From the NCBI GenBank assembly GCA_002440045.1, contig DJRI01000148.1:1-5261 (forward strand): a DNA stretch of 5,261 bases. The letters run 5' to 3'. This document shows, in pieces, positions 1 to 4,487 of this stretch. A model generated the notes under the pieces. That model was not told the origin of the DNA. It ran no database searches and saw only the letters and a program-made list of their open reading frames with translations. This DNA comes from Ruminococcaceae bacterium UBA6364 (GTDB lineage Bacteria > Bacillota > Clostridia > Oscillospirales > Acutalibacteraceae). Each line of letters begins with the position of its first letter. Position 1 is the stretch's first letter. Made by a program: the position numbers and the translations under genes.

Positions 1-1
1 C

Positions 2-58
2 GGATATATTGTGCGTATGGGCTCTAATGCTTCGGGGTATTGGAAAGTGATAAAATAA
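2..58 (+). CDS. C-terminal end of an unidentified protein (partial)
   Basis: An open frame enters from the left edge and ends with GYIVRMGSNASGYWKVIK and a TAA stop. Only 18 residues are visible, too few to assign a family. It lies 74 bases upstream of a PrgI-family fragment in the same direction, so it could be the tail of another conjugation-module gene, but nothing in the residues shows this. It could equally be foreign DNA. Confidence is limited because the frame is short and its start is outside the window. Confidence 0.35.
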   Translation, partial: GYIVRMGSNASGYWKVIK

Positions 59-120
59 CTATATAACAAATTTATACAATAGCTATTGCAATTACTTGCG
101 GTGGCTTTTTCTTTTAGATT

Positions 121-125
121 GGAGG
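121..125 (+). promoter_or_regulatory. Ribosome binding site that selects the TTG start of the PrgI fragment
   Basis: GGAGG sits one base before an in-frame ATG at 127, too close to serve it. It is 7 bases before the TTG at 133, which is normal spacing. The TTG is therefore the likelier start. Confidence 0.65.
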
Positions 126-132
126 AATGTCA

Positions 133-297
133 TTGGAAGTAAAAATTAACAGAGAAATACGAGATTACAGCGAAGCGGTATATTTTGGGCTTAATCTTCG
201 TCTGTTCGTATTCTCTATATTAGCCTGCGGTGTTGCAGTAGGATTGTACTTTCTTTTAAAACCGTTTTTCGGTATTGAAACACTCAGTTGGGTGTGA
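133..297 (+). pseudogene. PrgI family conjugation protein, truncated after the first membrane segment
   Basis: The 54-residue product begins LEVKINREIRDYSEAVYFGL (TTG read as Met), the characteristic start of PrgI-family proteins. These are small inner-membrane proteins in the type IV conjugation modules of Gram-positive integrative elements, normally encoded just before the VirB4-like ATPase. Residues about 24-44 form a hydrophobic helix, followed by LLKPFFGIETLSWV. Family members run to roughly 100 residues or more with a second membrane helix; here a TGA follows SWV and downstream DNA in no frame resembles the missing half. The start is TTG because GGAGG at 121-125 is correctly spaced for it. 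The gene is probably non-functional and marks the broken edge of a conjugative element. Family recognition is from memory of the conserved N-terminus. Confidence 0.75.
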
Positions 298-344
298 ATA
301 AAGAATATAAAGAATTTATAAGTAAAACGAGGTGTAAATAAAAA

Positions 345-602
345 TTGGGAAAGAAGTATACGGTAATTAGTAATTTTAAATTTTTGATAAAAACACAATG
401 GAAATTAGATAAAAAAAGTGTGTTTTTTGCAATTGCCTCTACGCCTATGGAGGCCTTGGTATCTTTAATATCAGTATATTTGTTGAAATTGGTTGTTGAT
501 TCCATTGAAAATGGTTATTCGATATACAATAAAGAATTAAGCATGAATTTAGACTCAATGAGTTCAATGATAACGATATATTCAGAATTGCCGTGTACAT
601 AA
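345..602 (+). pseudogene. ABC exporter (membrane domain/ATPase type), N-terminal fragment
   Basis: The 85-residue product starts MGKKYTVISNFKFLIKTQWK, followed by a hydrophobic stretch (about 24-50) ending in YLLKLVVDSIENG. This pattern fits the first transmembrane helix of a half-size ABC exporter of the peptide/bacteriocin or multidrug type, normally about 550-600 residues with a C-terminal ATPase. Here the ABC-like character fades after about residue 62, and the last ~20 residues look unrelated before a TAA. No Walker A or signature motif exists downstream. The TTG start is supported by AGGTG at 330-334, 10 bases upstream. The stretch is visibly more AT-rich than the fic gene, consistent with separate origin. 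It is very probably a remnant. The exact transporter subfamily cannot be told. Confidence 0.6.
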
Positions 603-718
603 GAGCGAAGAGAAATAATGTGATGTTGTTTCCCTTAAAAGGACATGGGTGAGTTGTAAGTGGAATTACTGAAAATTTCCATTTGGTGTGTGTTTTGCTT
701 TAAGGGACTTTAACACAG
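603..718 (+). other. Gene-free stretch with nested inverted repeats
   Basis: No credible coding sequence is visible. TCCCTTAAA at 631-639 pairs perfectly with TTTAAGGGA at 699-707. Inside it, 657-665 pairs with 677-685 (nine pairs, two of them G-U) around an 11-base loop. With the terminator at 719-760 this could be the body of a small structured transcript. No convincing promoter was found, so this is only a possibility. Confidence 0.3.
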
Positions 719-760
719 AATAACGGTACGGTATATTGAATACTGTACTGTTATTTTTTG
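719..760 (+). terminator. Strong rho-independent terminator
   Basis: The arm AATAACGGTACGGTA (719-733) pairs with TACTGTACTGTTATT (741-755) over 15 pairs, two of them G-U, around a 7-base loop. The 3' side runs into six T residues (754-759). This is a textbook intrinsic terminator on the plus strand. It would stop transcripts coming from the truncated ABC region. Confidence 0.85.
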
Positions 761-792
761 TAGCTTGTTAAGGGGATTCGAACCCATACAAT

Positions 793-875
793 CTTTTGCA
801 AGACGAAGTCTTGTCAAAAGAAAATATAATAGGATAGTTTGCGAAGCAAACTAATCGGCGAACGAAGTGAGCCGA
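793..875. repeat. Three consecutive hairpins with GAA triloops
   Basis: Hairpin 1 (793-820) has a 12-bp stem with one bulged T. Hairpin 2 (835-853) is TAGTTTGC-GAA-GCAAACTA with a perfect 8-bp stem. Hairpin 3 (855-875) has stem TCGGC/GCCGA, then tandem G-A/A-G mismatches, then AC/GT closing the loop. All three loops are GAA closed by a C-G pair (CGAAG). Hairpin 2 contains GCGAAGC, a heptamer known to form an exceptionally stable DNA mini-hairpin. The function is unknown; structured single-strand DNA or RNA sites are possible. Confidence 0.65.
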
Positions 876-1016
876 GTCCCTTTTAATATGGGGATATTCG
901 GTGCCATTTTCGCAACAGGACTTGCACCGGTCATCAGCATTTGCGTTATGTCCACGTATCTCATAAAAAGAAAAATCGTTATAAATGAACACCGCAGCCC
1001 CACACCTTTTGAATAA
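855..1016 (+). pseudogene. Membrane transporter C-terminal remnant, possibly MATE-like
   Basis: The frame is open from 855 (a TAA lies just before, at 852-854). From 888 it reads MGIFGAIFATGLAPVISICV followed by a positively charged tail with KRK. A small-residue-rich membrane helix ending in basic residues resembles the segment seen in MATE-family multidrug antiporters, but the similarity is judged by eye from about 30 residues. No ribosome binding site precedes the ATG at 888. The last residues lie inside a terminator hairpin and the stop codon begins in its loop, so the reading frame end is probably accidental. It is best viewed as a leftover piece of a transporter gene. It could also be a chance hydrophobic frame. 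Confidence 0.3.
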
Positions 1017-1035
1017 GGTGCGGGGCTGCGGTTTT
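992..1035 (+). terminator. GC-rich terminator hairpin shared by convergent transcripts
   Basis: CCGCAGCCCC (992-1001) pairs with GGGGCTGCGG (1022-1031). After one A-C mismatch, CACCTT (1003-1008) pairs with AAGGTG (1015-1020) around a 6-base loop. TTTT follows on the plus strand. It also lies 16 bases beyond the stop of the minus-strand fic gene, so it probably ends fic transcription too, although the minus-strand T-tract is weak. Confidence 0.75.
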
Positions 1036-1047
1036 GCGCCGTAAAAA

Positions 1048-2094
1048 TTATTTTAATCGGAAGTAGCAGGTGTTTTTTCCTTTGCCCTCTTTTTTCAGCT
1101 CACCGTCTGATACCAGCTTGCGCAAAGCGCCCTCTATGGAACTGTCGCTGAGGGTCGGGCATAACTCACGGATATCCTGCTTGTTGAACCGCCCGATTTT
1201 ATTTTCGCTGGCTCTGCGCACCATTTCAATCGCGGGCAGCTTAGTTTCCACAAGCGCTACCCGCTCATCCAAATCTTTATATGCTGCCAGAATTGTGCCG
1301 AGAAGATACTTGATAAAGGGAAGAGCATTTCCCGTCCCCTCATACCAACCGCTTTGGGACTGCGCCAGCGCATCGTAATATAAATCTTTATTTTTTGCGA
1401 TTTTGGCTTCAAGCGAAATATACTTGCCCACGAAAAATCCGTTTTGGTATAAAAGCAGTGTGGTGAGCAGGCGGCTCATTCTGCCGTTGCCGTCATTGAA
1501 CGGATGAATACACAGAAAATCATGGATAAAAATCGGAATTGCAATCAGCGGTTCCAACTCCATATTTCCGATGACACGGTTGTATTCTTCGCAGATTTTA
1601 TCAAGTGCCTCCGGCGTTTCAAAGGGAGAAAGCGGTGTAAATAAAATTTCCGTATGCCCGTCCGGATAGGTGGCGCTGATATAGTTCTGCACGGTTTTGG
1701 TGCGGCCTGCGACGGGATTGTTCATGTGGCTGTACAGGATTTTATGAAACTGCAAAATATAGTTTTGCGTAATAGGAATCGCGTCAAAATCATTGTGAAT
1801 GATGTTCAGCACGTCACGGTATCCGGCTATCTCTTGCTCGTCACGGTTTTTCGGTGCGGTCTTTTCCTCAACAAGCTGCCGTATCCGTGTGTTCGTTGTA
1901 ACAATGCCCTCAATGGCGTTTGATGCTTCGGTGCTTTGTATTTTGGCAATTTCAACGAGCTTTTCGAATTCCTGCGGGCGTTGGTTCAAAAACAGCTCCT
2001 GTTTTCCGGCTTCCTTGTATATGGCTGCAATCAATCCTAAGATATCCGAATCCCACTTCTGCTCCTTGATTGCGGAATAGTTAAAGGCTCTCAT
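1048..2094 (-). CDS. fic: Fic family protein (Fido-domain AMPylase-type) with C-terminal winged helix
   Basis: The product is 348 residues. Fic enzymes usually transfer AMP from ATP to a hydroxyl group of a target protein. The full catalytic motif HPFNDGNGRMSR lies at residues 197-208, with catalytic His197, metal-binding Asp201 and the phosphate-binding GNGR loop. The inhibitory helix motif S-x-x-x-E-G is present at 58-63 (SNAIEG), which makes this a class II Fic protein whose Glu62 would block ATP in the resting state. The target-docking flap is likely around TEILFTPLSP (148-157). Residues about 295-348 read like a winged helix (DIRELCP..SDSSIEGALRKL..DGEL). Length is normal and the frame is intact. 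ATG at 2094 has GGAGGT at 2101-2106 with ideal spacing. The gene is monocistronic, with its own promoter and repeated TTCCCTTA sites upstream. The protein target is unknown; such genes are widespread in Firmicutes and often lie in accessory DNA. Confidence 0.95.
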   Translation of the reverse strand: MRAFNYSAIKEQKWDSDILGLIAAIYKEAGKQELFLNQRPQEFEKLVEIAKIQSTEASNAIEGIVTTNTRIRQLVEEKTAPKNRDEQEIAGYRDVLNIIHNDFDAIPITQNYILQFHKILYSHMNNPVAGRTKTVQNYISATYPDGHTEILFTPLSPFETPEALDKICEEYNRVIGNMELEPLIAIPIFIHDFLCIHPFNDGNGRMSRLLTTLLLYQNGFFVGKYISLEAKIAKNKDLYYDALAQSQSGWYEGTGNALPFIKYLLGTILAAYKDLDERVALVETKLPAIEMVRRASENKIGRFNKQDIRELCPTLSDSSIEGALRKLVSDGELKKEGKGKNTCYFRLK

Positions 2095-2100
2095 TCCCTT

Positions 2101-2106
2101 ACCTCC
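2101..2106 (-). promoter_or_regulatory. Ribosome binding site of fic
   Basis: On the minus strand GGAGGT lies 6 bases before the ATG at 2094. This fixes the start of the Fic protein. It sits between two TTCCCTTA repeats (2094-2101 and 2114-2121), and the first of these overlaps the start codon. Confidence 0.85.
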
Positions 2107-2113
2107 GTTCTGT

Positions 2114-2144
2114 TTCCCTTAAATGATAGCACAAAATAAGGGAA
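2114..2144. promoter_or_regulatory. Dyad TTCCCTTA/TAAGGGAA overlapping the fic promoter (candidate operator)
   Basis: TTCCCTTA at 2114-2121 and its exact inverse TAAGGGAA at 2137-2144 are centred about 23 bases apart, roughly two helical turns. One half-site lies immediately beyond the -10 box and the other in the spacer next to the -35 box, so a bound dimer would occlude RNA polymerase. The repressor is unknown. Fic itself carries a winged-helix-like C-terminus and is one candidate. Confidence 0.6.
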
Positions 2145-2151
2145 CGGTCAA
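2123..2151 (-). promoter_or_regulatory. Sigma-A type promoter of fic
   Basis: On the minus strand, TTGACC (2151-2146) and TATCAT (2128-2123) are separated by exactly 17 bases. The transcript would begin near 2115-2117 and have a leader of about 20 bases containing the GGAGGT site. Both elements are close to consensus, and the position fits the fic start. Confidence 0.8.
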
Positions 2152-2164
2152 TAGGCTGTGCAAA

Positions 2165-2199
2165 ATTCCCCTTATTATTATATCAAAAATGAGGGAATT
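2165..2199. promoter_or_regulatory. Second, imperfect dyad of the same half-site upstream of the fic promoter
   Basis: ATTCCCCTTATT (2165-2176) and AATGAGGGAATT (2188-2199) are degenerate inverted copies of the half-site in the main operator. They lie upstream of the -35 box. A further copy, TTCCCTTA at 2094-2101, overlaps the fic start codon, giving five copies within about 105 bases. Confidence 0.45.
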
Positions 2200-2235
2200 G
2201 TATTCTGCTATTCGCGCGGTTTGCTCCGTCAGAAA

Positions 2236-2274
2236 CAAAAAATGACGGGTTGTAAAAAAACTCGCTATTTTTTG
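2236..2274. terminator. Bidirectional terminator-like hairpin between divergent genes
   Basis: CAAAAAAT (2236-2243) pairs with ATTTTTTG (2267-2274). Inside it CGGGTT (2246-2251) pairs with AACTCG (2259-2264), one pair being G-T. Each strand therefore shows a short GC-containing stem followed by six T residues. It lies upstream of both flanking promoters, so it cannot end either known gene; it may insulate them or be left over from an older neighbour. Confidence 0.5.
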
Positions 2275-2299
2275 CAGATTGTTAAATGGATGGTATCGG

Positions 2300-2329
2300 T
2301 TGCAATTCTTGGGGTGAATATATTATAAT
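2300..2329 (+). promoter_or_regulatory. Promoter of the DUF4304 gene
   Basis: TTGCAA (2300-2305) and a perfect TATAAT (2324-2329) are spaced by 18 bases. Transcription would start near 2336. This places an in-frame ATG at 2330 outside the transcript and supports the ATG at 2351 as the start. Confidence 0.6.
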
Positions 2330-2335
2330 ATGCTA

Positions 2336-2346
2336 AAAGGCGGTGA
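2336..2346 (+). promoter_or_regulatory. Ribosome binding site AAAGGCGGTGA
   Basis: This 11-base site lies 4 bases before ATG 2351. The identical 11-mer occurs at 3854-3864, five bases before the GTG start of another gene in this window, which supports both start choices. Confidence 0.65.
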
Positions 2347-2350
2347 TTTA

Positions 2351-3142
2351 ATGTTACATACCTTAAGAAGAAAAAAGATGTCCTCAACAGAGTGTGTGGA
2401 TATAATTCAAGCGGCTGTATACGAATATCTAAAACCATTAGGCTTTCGTAAATTCGGCAGAACGCTGCATCGATTTGTCGAGGGCGATATTTCGCAAGTA
2501 ATTCATTTCCAAAATGGGTGCTCGCAGAAAGGCATTCTTGAAAAACTGTGGATTAATATAGGTATTCGTGTTCCGGAATGTGCTGAAAGAAAATTTGAAA
2601 TTTCAGAGCCGATGAAAAAATATTATCACGAATACGAGTGCAATATACGAACTCGCCTTGGCTTTTATATAGATGGCGAAGATACATTTTATGACTTGCG
2701 AAAAAATCCGGAAAAGATAGCGGCAGACATTATTGAGCGAATTGAAAAATATATAATCCCTGTTTTTGATGTTCTGAACAGCCGCAAATCTATCTTGCTG
2801 TATCGAGCAAATTATCCGTCCTTTGATGAATTCGGGAATCACTTGGTTACCCTTGAAGCGGCAATGATTTACGGCAGAAGCGGCGATGTTGAAAAAGCCG
2901 GTGAGTTGTTTAACGAATACTACAAAAATGCGCTTAGCAAGTATAAAGCGAGTCTTGAAAAAGGAAATAAGACTTATTTTCATAAGGGCGACAGAGTGGT
3001 CAGCCGTAACCCAAAAACAGAAAAAATAGAAATAACCATAGCGGACAAAGACGGATATGTTGTTACTTATAATGCGAATCGCGGCCATGTTGATTATCTT
3101 GAAACTTTAGCAGCACAACTTGGAATAGTTTTAAAACAATAA
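2351..3142 (+). CDS. DUF4304 domain-containing protein
   Basis: The product is 263 residues, without signal peptide or membrane segments, so cytoplasmic. The N-terminal half (about 12-135) matches the pattern of DUF4304: an N-terminal helix, LGFRKFGRTLHR (30-41), VIHFQN (50-55) and WINIGIRVP (67-75), then a helical part. The family is found in many bacteria and its function is unknown. The C-terminal ~120 residues contain a helical, charged segment (about 177-205, GDVEKAGELFNEYYKNAL) and a beta-rich tail ending LETLAAQLGIVLKQ. ATG 2351 is chosen over ATG 2330, because the -10 box abuts 2330 and AAAGGCGGTGA precedes 2351. It has its own promoter, divergent from fic, and no close downstream partner, since about 500 bases follow before the next gene. 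Family assignment is fairly firm; function is not inferable. Confidence 0.85.
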   Translation: MLHTLRRKKMSSTECVDIIQAAVYEYLKPLGFRKFGRTLHRFVEGDISQVIHFQNGCSQKGILEKLWINIGIRVPECAERKFEISEPMKKYYHEYECNIRTRLGFYIDGEDTFYDLRKNPEKIAADIIERIEKYIIPVFDVLNSRKSILLYRANYPSFDEFGNHLVTLEAAMIYGRSGDVEKAGELFNEYYKNALSKYKASLEKGNKTYFHKGDRVVSRNPKTEKIEITIADKDGYVVTYNANRGHVDYLETLAAQLGIVLKQ

Positions 3143-3150
3143 AGAAACAG

Positions 3151-3211
3151 CAATTTTGGAAAGAGTGCTGCATTTTCTGCTTCACTCAAATTGCCGGCTT
3201 TCTGTAAGCCG
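3151..3211 (+). other. Two consecutive hairpins after the DUF4304 stop
   Basis: CAATTT (3151-3156) pairs with AAATTG (3188-3193), and GAGTG (3163-3167) with CACTC (3183-3187). The next hairpin is CGGCTT-TCTGT-AAGCCG (3195-3211). No T-tract follows the second stem directly; TTTTT appears only at 3227-3231. They may slow or end transcription of the DUF4304 gene but are not a classic terminator. Confidence 0.35.
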
Positions 3212-3447
3212 AAAATACAGGAGGCCTTTTTATACCTGAATCGTGAAATTCTCTTAATAAGCCGCAAAAACCGATTGACAAAAAGGTGGAATAAAATTTG
3301 CAAAAAGCGGCGTGTGTTGCTGCTGTCGGGCGCAGAGGCGTTTTGCGGAAGAAAATTCACCTGTGAAATTAACGGCAGAATCCGCAAAATGCCGAGCGTA
3401 TTCGCGATGATATTAAAAAATTTTATAAAAACAGGCGCAAAGTCCCA
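3212..3447. other. Intergenic stretch without a convincing gene
   Basis: Open frames exist on both strands (for example 3191-3451 plus and 3094-3459 minus). None has a ribosome binding site or family character, and the minus frame runs into the DUF4304 gene. A consensus TTGACA at 3275-3280 has no -10 box at the right distance. Nothing else was recognised. Confidence 0.4.
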
Positions 3448-3474
3448 TTGATAGGACACAAGCTATGCTACAAT
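3448..3474 (+). promoter_or_regulatory. Weak candidate promoter with extended -10
   Basis: TTGATA (3448-3453) and TACAAT (3469-3474) are only 15 bases apart, but TG at 3466-3467 gives an extended -10 (TGCTACAAT). If active, it would read through the tandem and inverted repeats downstream toward the zinc-ribbon gene. Confidence 0.35.
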
Positions 3475-3475
3475 A

Positions 3476-3501
3476 AGGGCGGATGTAGGGCGGATGTAGG
3501 G
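3476..3501. repeat. Tandem repeat of AGGGCGGATGT
   Basis: Two exact 11-base copies (3476-3486 and 3487-3497) are followed by AGGG, the start of a third. It lies in non-coding DNA directly after the candidate TACAAT box. Confidence 0.9.
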
Positions 3502-3513
3502 AACAGAAGAGTA

Positions 3514-3599
3514 TGACAGCAGATTCTTTTTCGCCGAAAAAGCAGCGAAATGCGTTAGAAATGCTTCTGAGGCGGCAAAGCGTGTTTCGGCGGCTGTCA
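3514..3599. repeat. Long two-block inverted repeat
   Basis: TGACAGC (3514-3520) pairs with GCTGTCA (3593-3599) and CGCCGAAA (3532-3539) with TTTCGGCG (3585-3592). The right arm is a continuous 15 bases while the left arm has an 11-base insertion. The 45-base interior contains the spaced repeat GAAATGC (3547-3553, 3558-3564). This could be the stem of a structured RNA or part of a non-autonomous repeat element. Confidence 0.55.
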
Positions 3600-3608
3600 C
3601 AAGCTGTT

Positions 3609-3617
3609 TGATATAAT
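3609..3617 (+). promoter_or_regulatory. Extended -10 promoter of the zinc-ribbon gene
   Basis: TGATATAAT gives a perfect TATAAT (3612-3617) with the TG extension at the correct distance. No good -35 is present, which is usual for extended -10 promoters. Transcription would start near 3624, leaving a short leader with GAGG at 3628-3631. Confidence 0.55.
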
Positions 3618-3642
3618 GATTTAATTTGAGGAAGTGAAAAGA

Positions 3643-3837
3643 ATGGCATATTGGACACAGAATACGCATCTGTTTTGTGATGATGATTACGAATGCTCTG
3701 CATGCGGTGCGGTATATGACAAGCCCTATAAAGTTTGTCCTAACTGCGACTCTGAAATGAGCAGAATCAAGTATTCGGCATCATGGGTCGATGAAATGGC
3801 CGATTATGACGAGTTAATCGGCTACGATGACGACTGA
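3643..3837 (+). CDS. Small zinc-ribbon protein
   Basis: The 64-residue product has two CxxC knuckles, C18-S-A-C21 and C32-P-N-C35, separated by ten residues. This is a rubredoxin-like zinc ribbon expected to hold one zinc ion. The rest is strongly acidic (FCDDDYE before the ribbon, DEMADYDELIGYDDD at the end), so it more likely contacts protein than DNA; that is an inference. ATG 3643 is preferred; GTG 3634 sits only two bases after GAGG (3628-3631), while the spacing to the ATG is 11, slightly long. The gene lies 32 bases before the PriA-like gene in the same direction, so the two probably form an operon driven from 3609-3617. No enzyme function is evident. Similar short ribbon proteins occur in clostridial mobile or phage DNA, but that is from general memory. 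Confidence 0.8.
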   Translation: MAYWTQNTHLFCDDDYECSACGAVYDKPYKVCPNCDSEMSRIKYSASWVDEMADYDELIGYDDD

Positions 3838-3853
3838 AATCTGTCGCAAAGTG

Positions 3854-3864
3854 AAAGGCGGTGA
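3854..3864 (+). promoter_or_regulatory. Ribosome binding site AAAGGCGGTGA
   Basis: The site lies 5 bases before GTG 3870. It overlaps the alternative GTG at 3861, which therefore cannot be its start. It is identical to the site at 2336-2346. Confidence 0.65.
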
Positions 3865-3869
3865 ATCAA

Positions 3870-4469
3870 GTGGCAAAGAAAAGCGGTGGTTTATTCGGTG
3901 GGACTGTATTGTTTGCACACAAATACATATACTGTTCCGTAACTTTTGACGGGCAGAAAAGCTATTGGTACCGTACGAATGACAGGGGGTATCGCGTCGG
4001 AAATAAGGTAATTGTGCCCGTGCATAACAAGTGCAAGTGGAAACAAGGTGTAATTACAAGGATTGAAAAATATACGGCGGACAAAGTTCCTTTGCCGCTT
4101 GACGAAACAAAAGGCATTGTGTCAAAATACGGGCTTTTCGGAGAGGCAAAAATCAAAAAATACAACGAAGCTCTTGGAAAATGCAGGGCGGGAGCTCTTG
4201 ATATTTCTGTATTTGCCGTGAAAACAAAGGAAGGCTATGTGGATGTTATAACAACCGCAAAAGAAAGAAAAGCCTATAGAAAAGACAGGGCGCTCCGACG
4301 GTTTTTTCTTATCGAGACGTTTCCGCCGGCGGTGCGCGAACAGGTTGCAAACAGACCGCCGGAGTGGAAGAAAAGAGCGAATTATTTGAGCGAACTCGAA
4401 AATGAGCCGTACTTAGACCCGGAAGACGAATTTGATGCGGTTAATGACGATTTGCCCGAAGAATGGTAG
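3870..4469 (+). CDS. Uncharacterised protein with PriA N-terminal-like beta domain
   Basis: The product is 199 residues and cytoplasmic. Residues about 20-87 contain YWYRTNDRGYRVGNKVIVPV, a variable loop, GVITRIEKY and VPLPLDETKGIVSK. This order (short strand, turn with V-G-x-K-V-x-V-P, G-V-I/V strand, then P-L-x-x-T-K-x-I) resembles the DNA-binding N-terminal domain of the replication-restart helicase PriA, but no helicase motifs follow. The middle is basic (KERKAYRKDRALRRF, 131-145) and the C-terminus very acidic (from about 177, ending DDLPEEW). A beta-barrel that binds DNA ends or forks, or simply a related SH3-like fold, is a reasonable guess only. GTG 3870 is chosen because AAAGGCGGTGA is spaced 5 bases from it. 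It is probably co-transcribed with the zinc-ribbon gene. Confidence 0.8.
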   Translation: MAKKSGGLFGGTVLFAHKYIYCSVTFDGQKSYWYRTNDRGYRVGNKVIVPVHNKCKWKQGVITRIEKYTADKVPLPLDETKGIVSKYGLFGEAKIKKYNEALGKCRAGALDISVFAVKTKEGYVDVITTAKERKAYRKDRALRRFFLIETFPPAVREQVANRPPEWKKRANYLSELENEPYLDPEDEFDAVNDDLPEEW

Positions 4470-4487
4470 AAATGAGCTGCAGAGGAA

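Noticed and set aside
765..790. tRNA T-arm-like sequence (GGTTCGAATCC on the minus strand)
   Set aside because: Only the T-loop matches. The T-stem has a mismatch, and no acceptor partner, D-arm or anticodon arm lies within a tRNA length upstream; that space is filled by the GAA hairpin.
768..992. 74-residue minus-strand frame
   Set aside because: It runs through the hairpin cluster and opposite the transporter-like remnant, has no ribosome binding site and is low-complexity in parts; it is a shadow frame.
3275..3280. Perfect TTGACA -35 box
   Set aside because: No -10 hexamer lies 15-19 bases downstream; the nearest AT-rich hexamer (TAAAAT, 3292-3297) is only 11 bases away.
3191..3451. 86-residue plus-strand frame rich in Lys/Arg
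   Set aside because: The start lies inside a hairpin with no ribosome binding site, and the composition follows the AT-rich DNA; no domain is recognisable.
3094..3459. 121-residue minus-strand frame
   Set aside because: It overlaps the end of the DUF4304 gene, starts at a GTG without a ribosome binding site, and shows no family character.
3463..3703. Overlapping minus-strand frames of 68 and 96 residues
   Set aside because: They are translations of the tandem and inverted repeat region and the start of the zinc-ribbon gene, in two frames at once, without ribosome binding sites.
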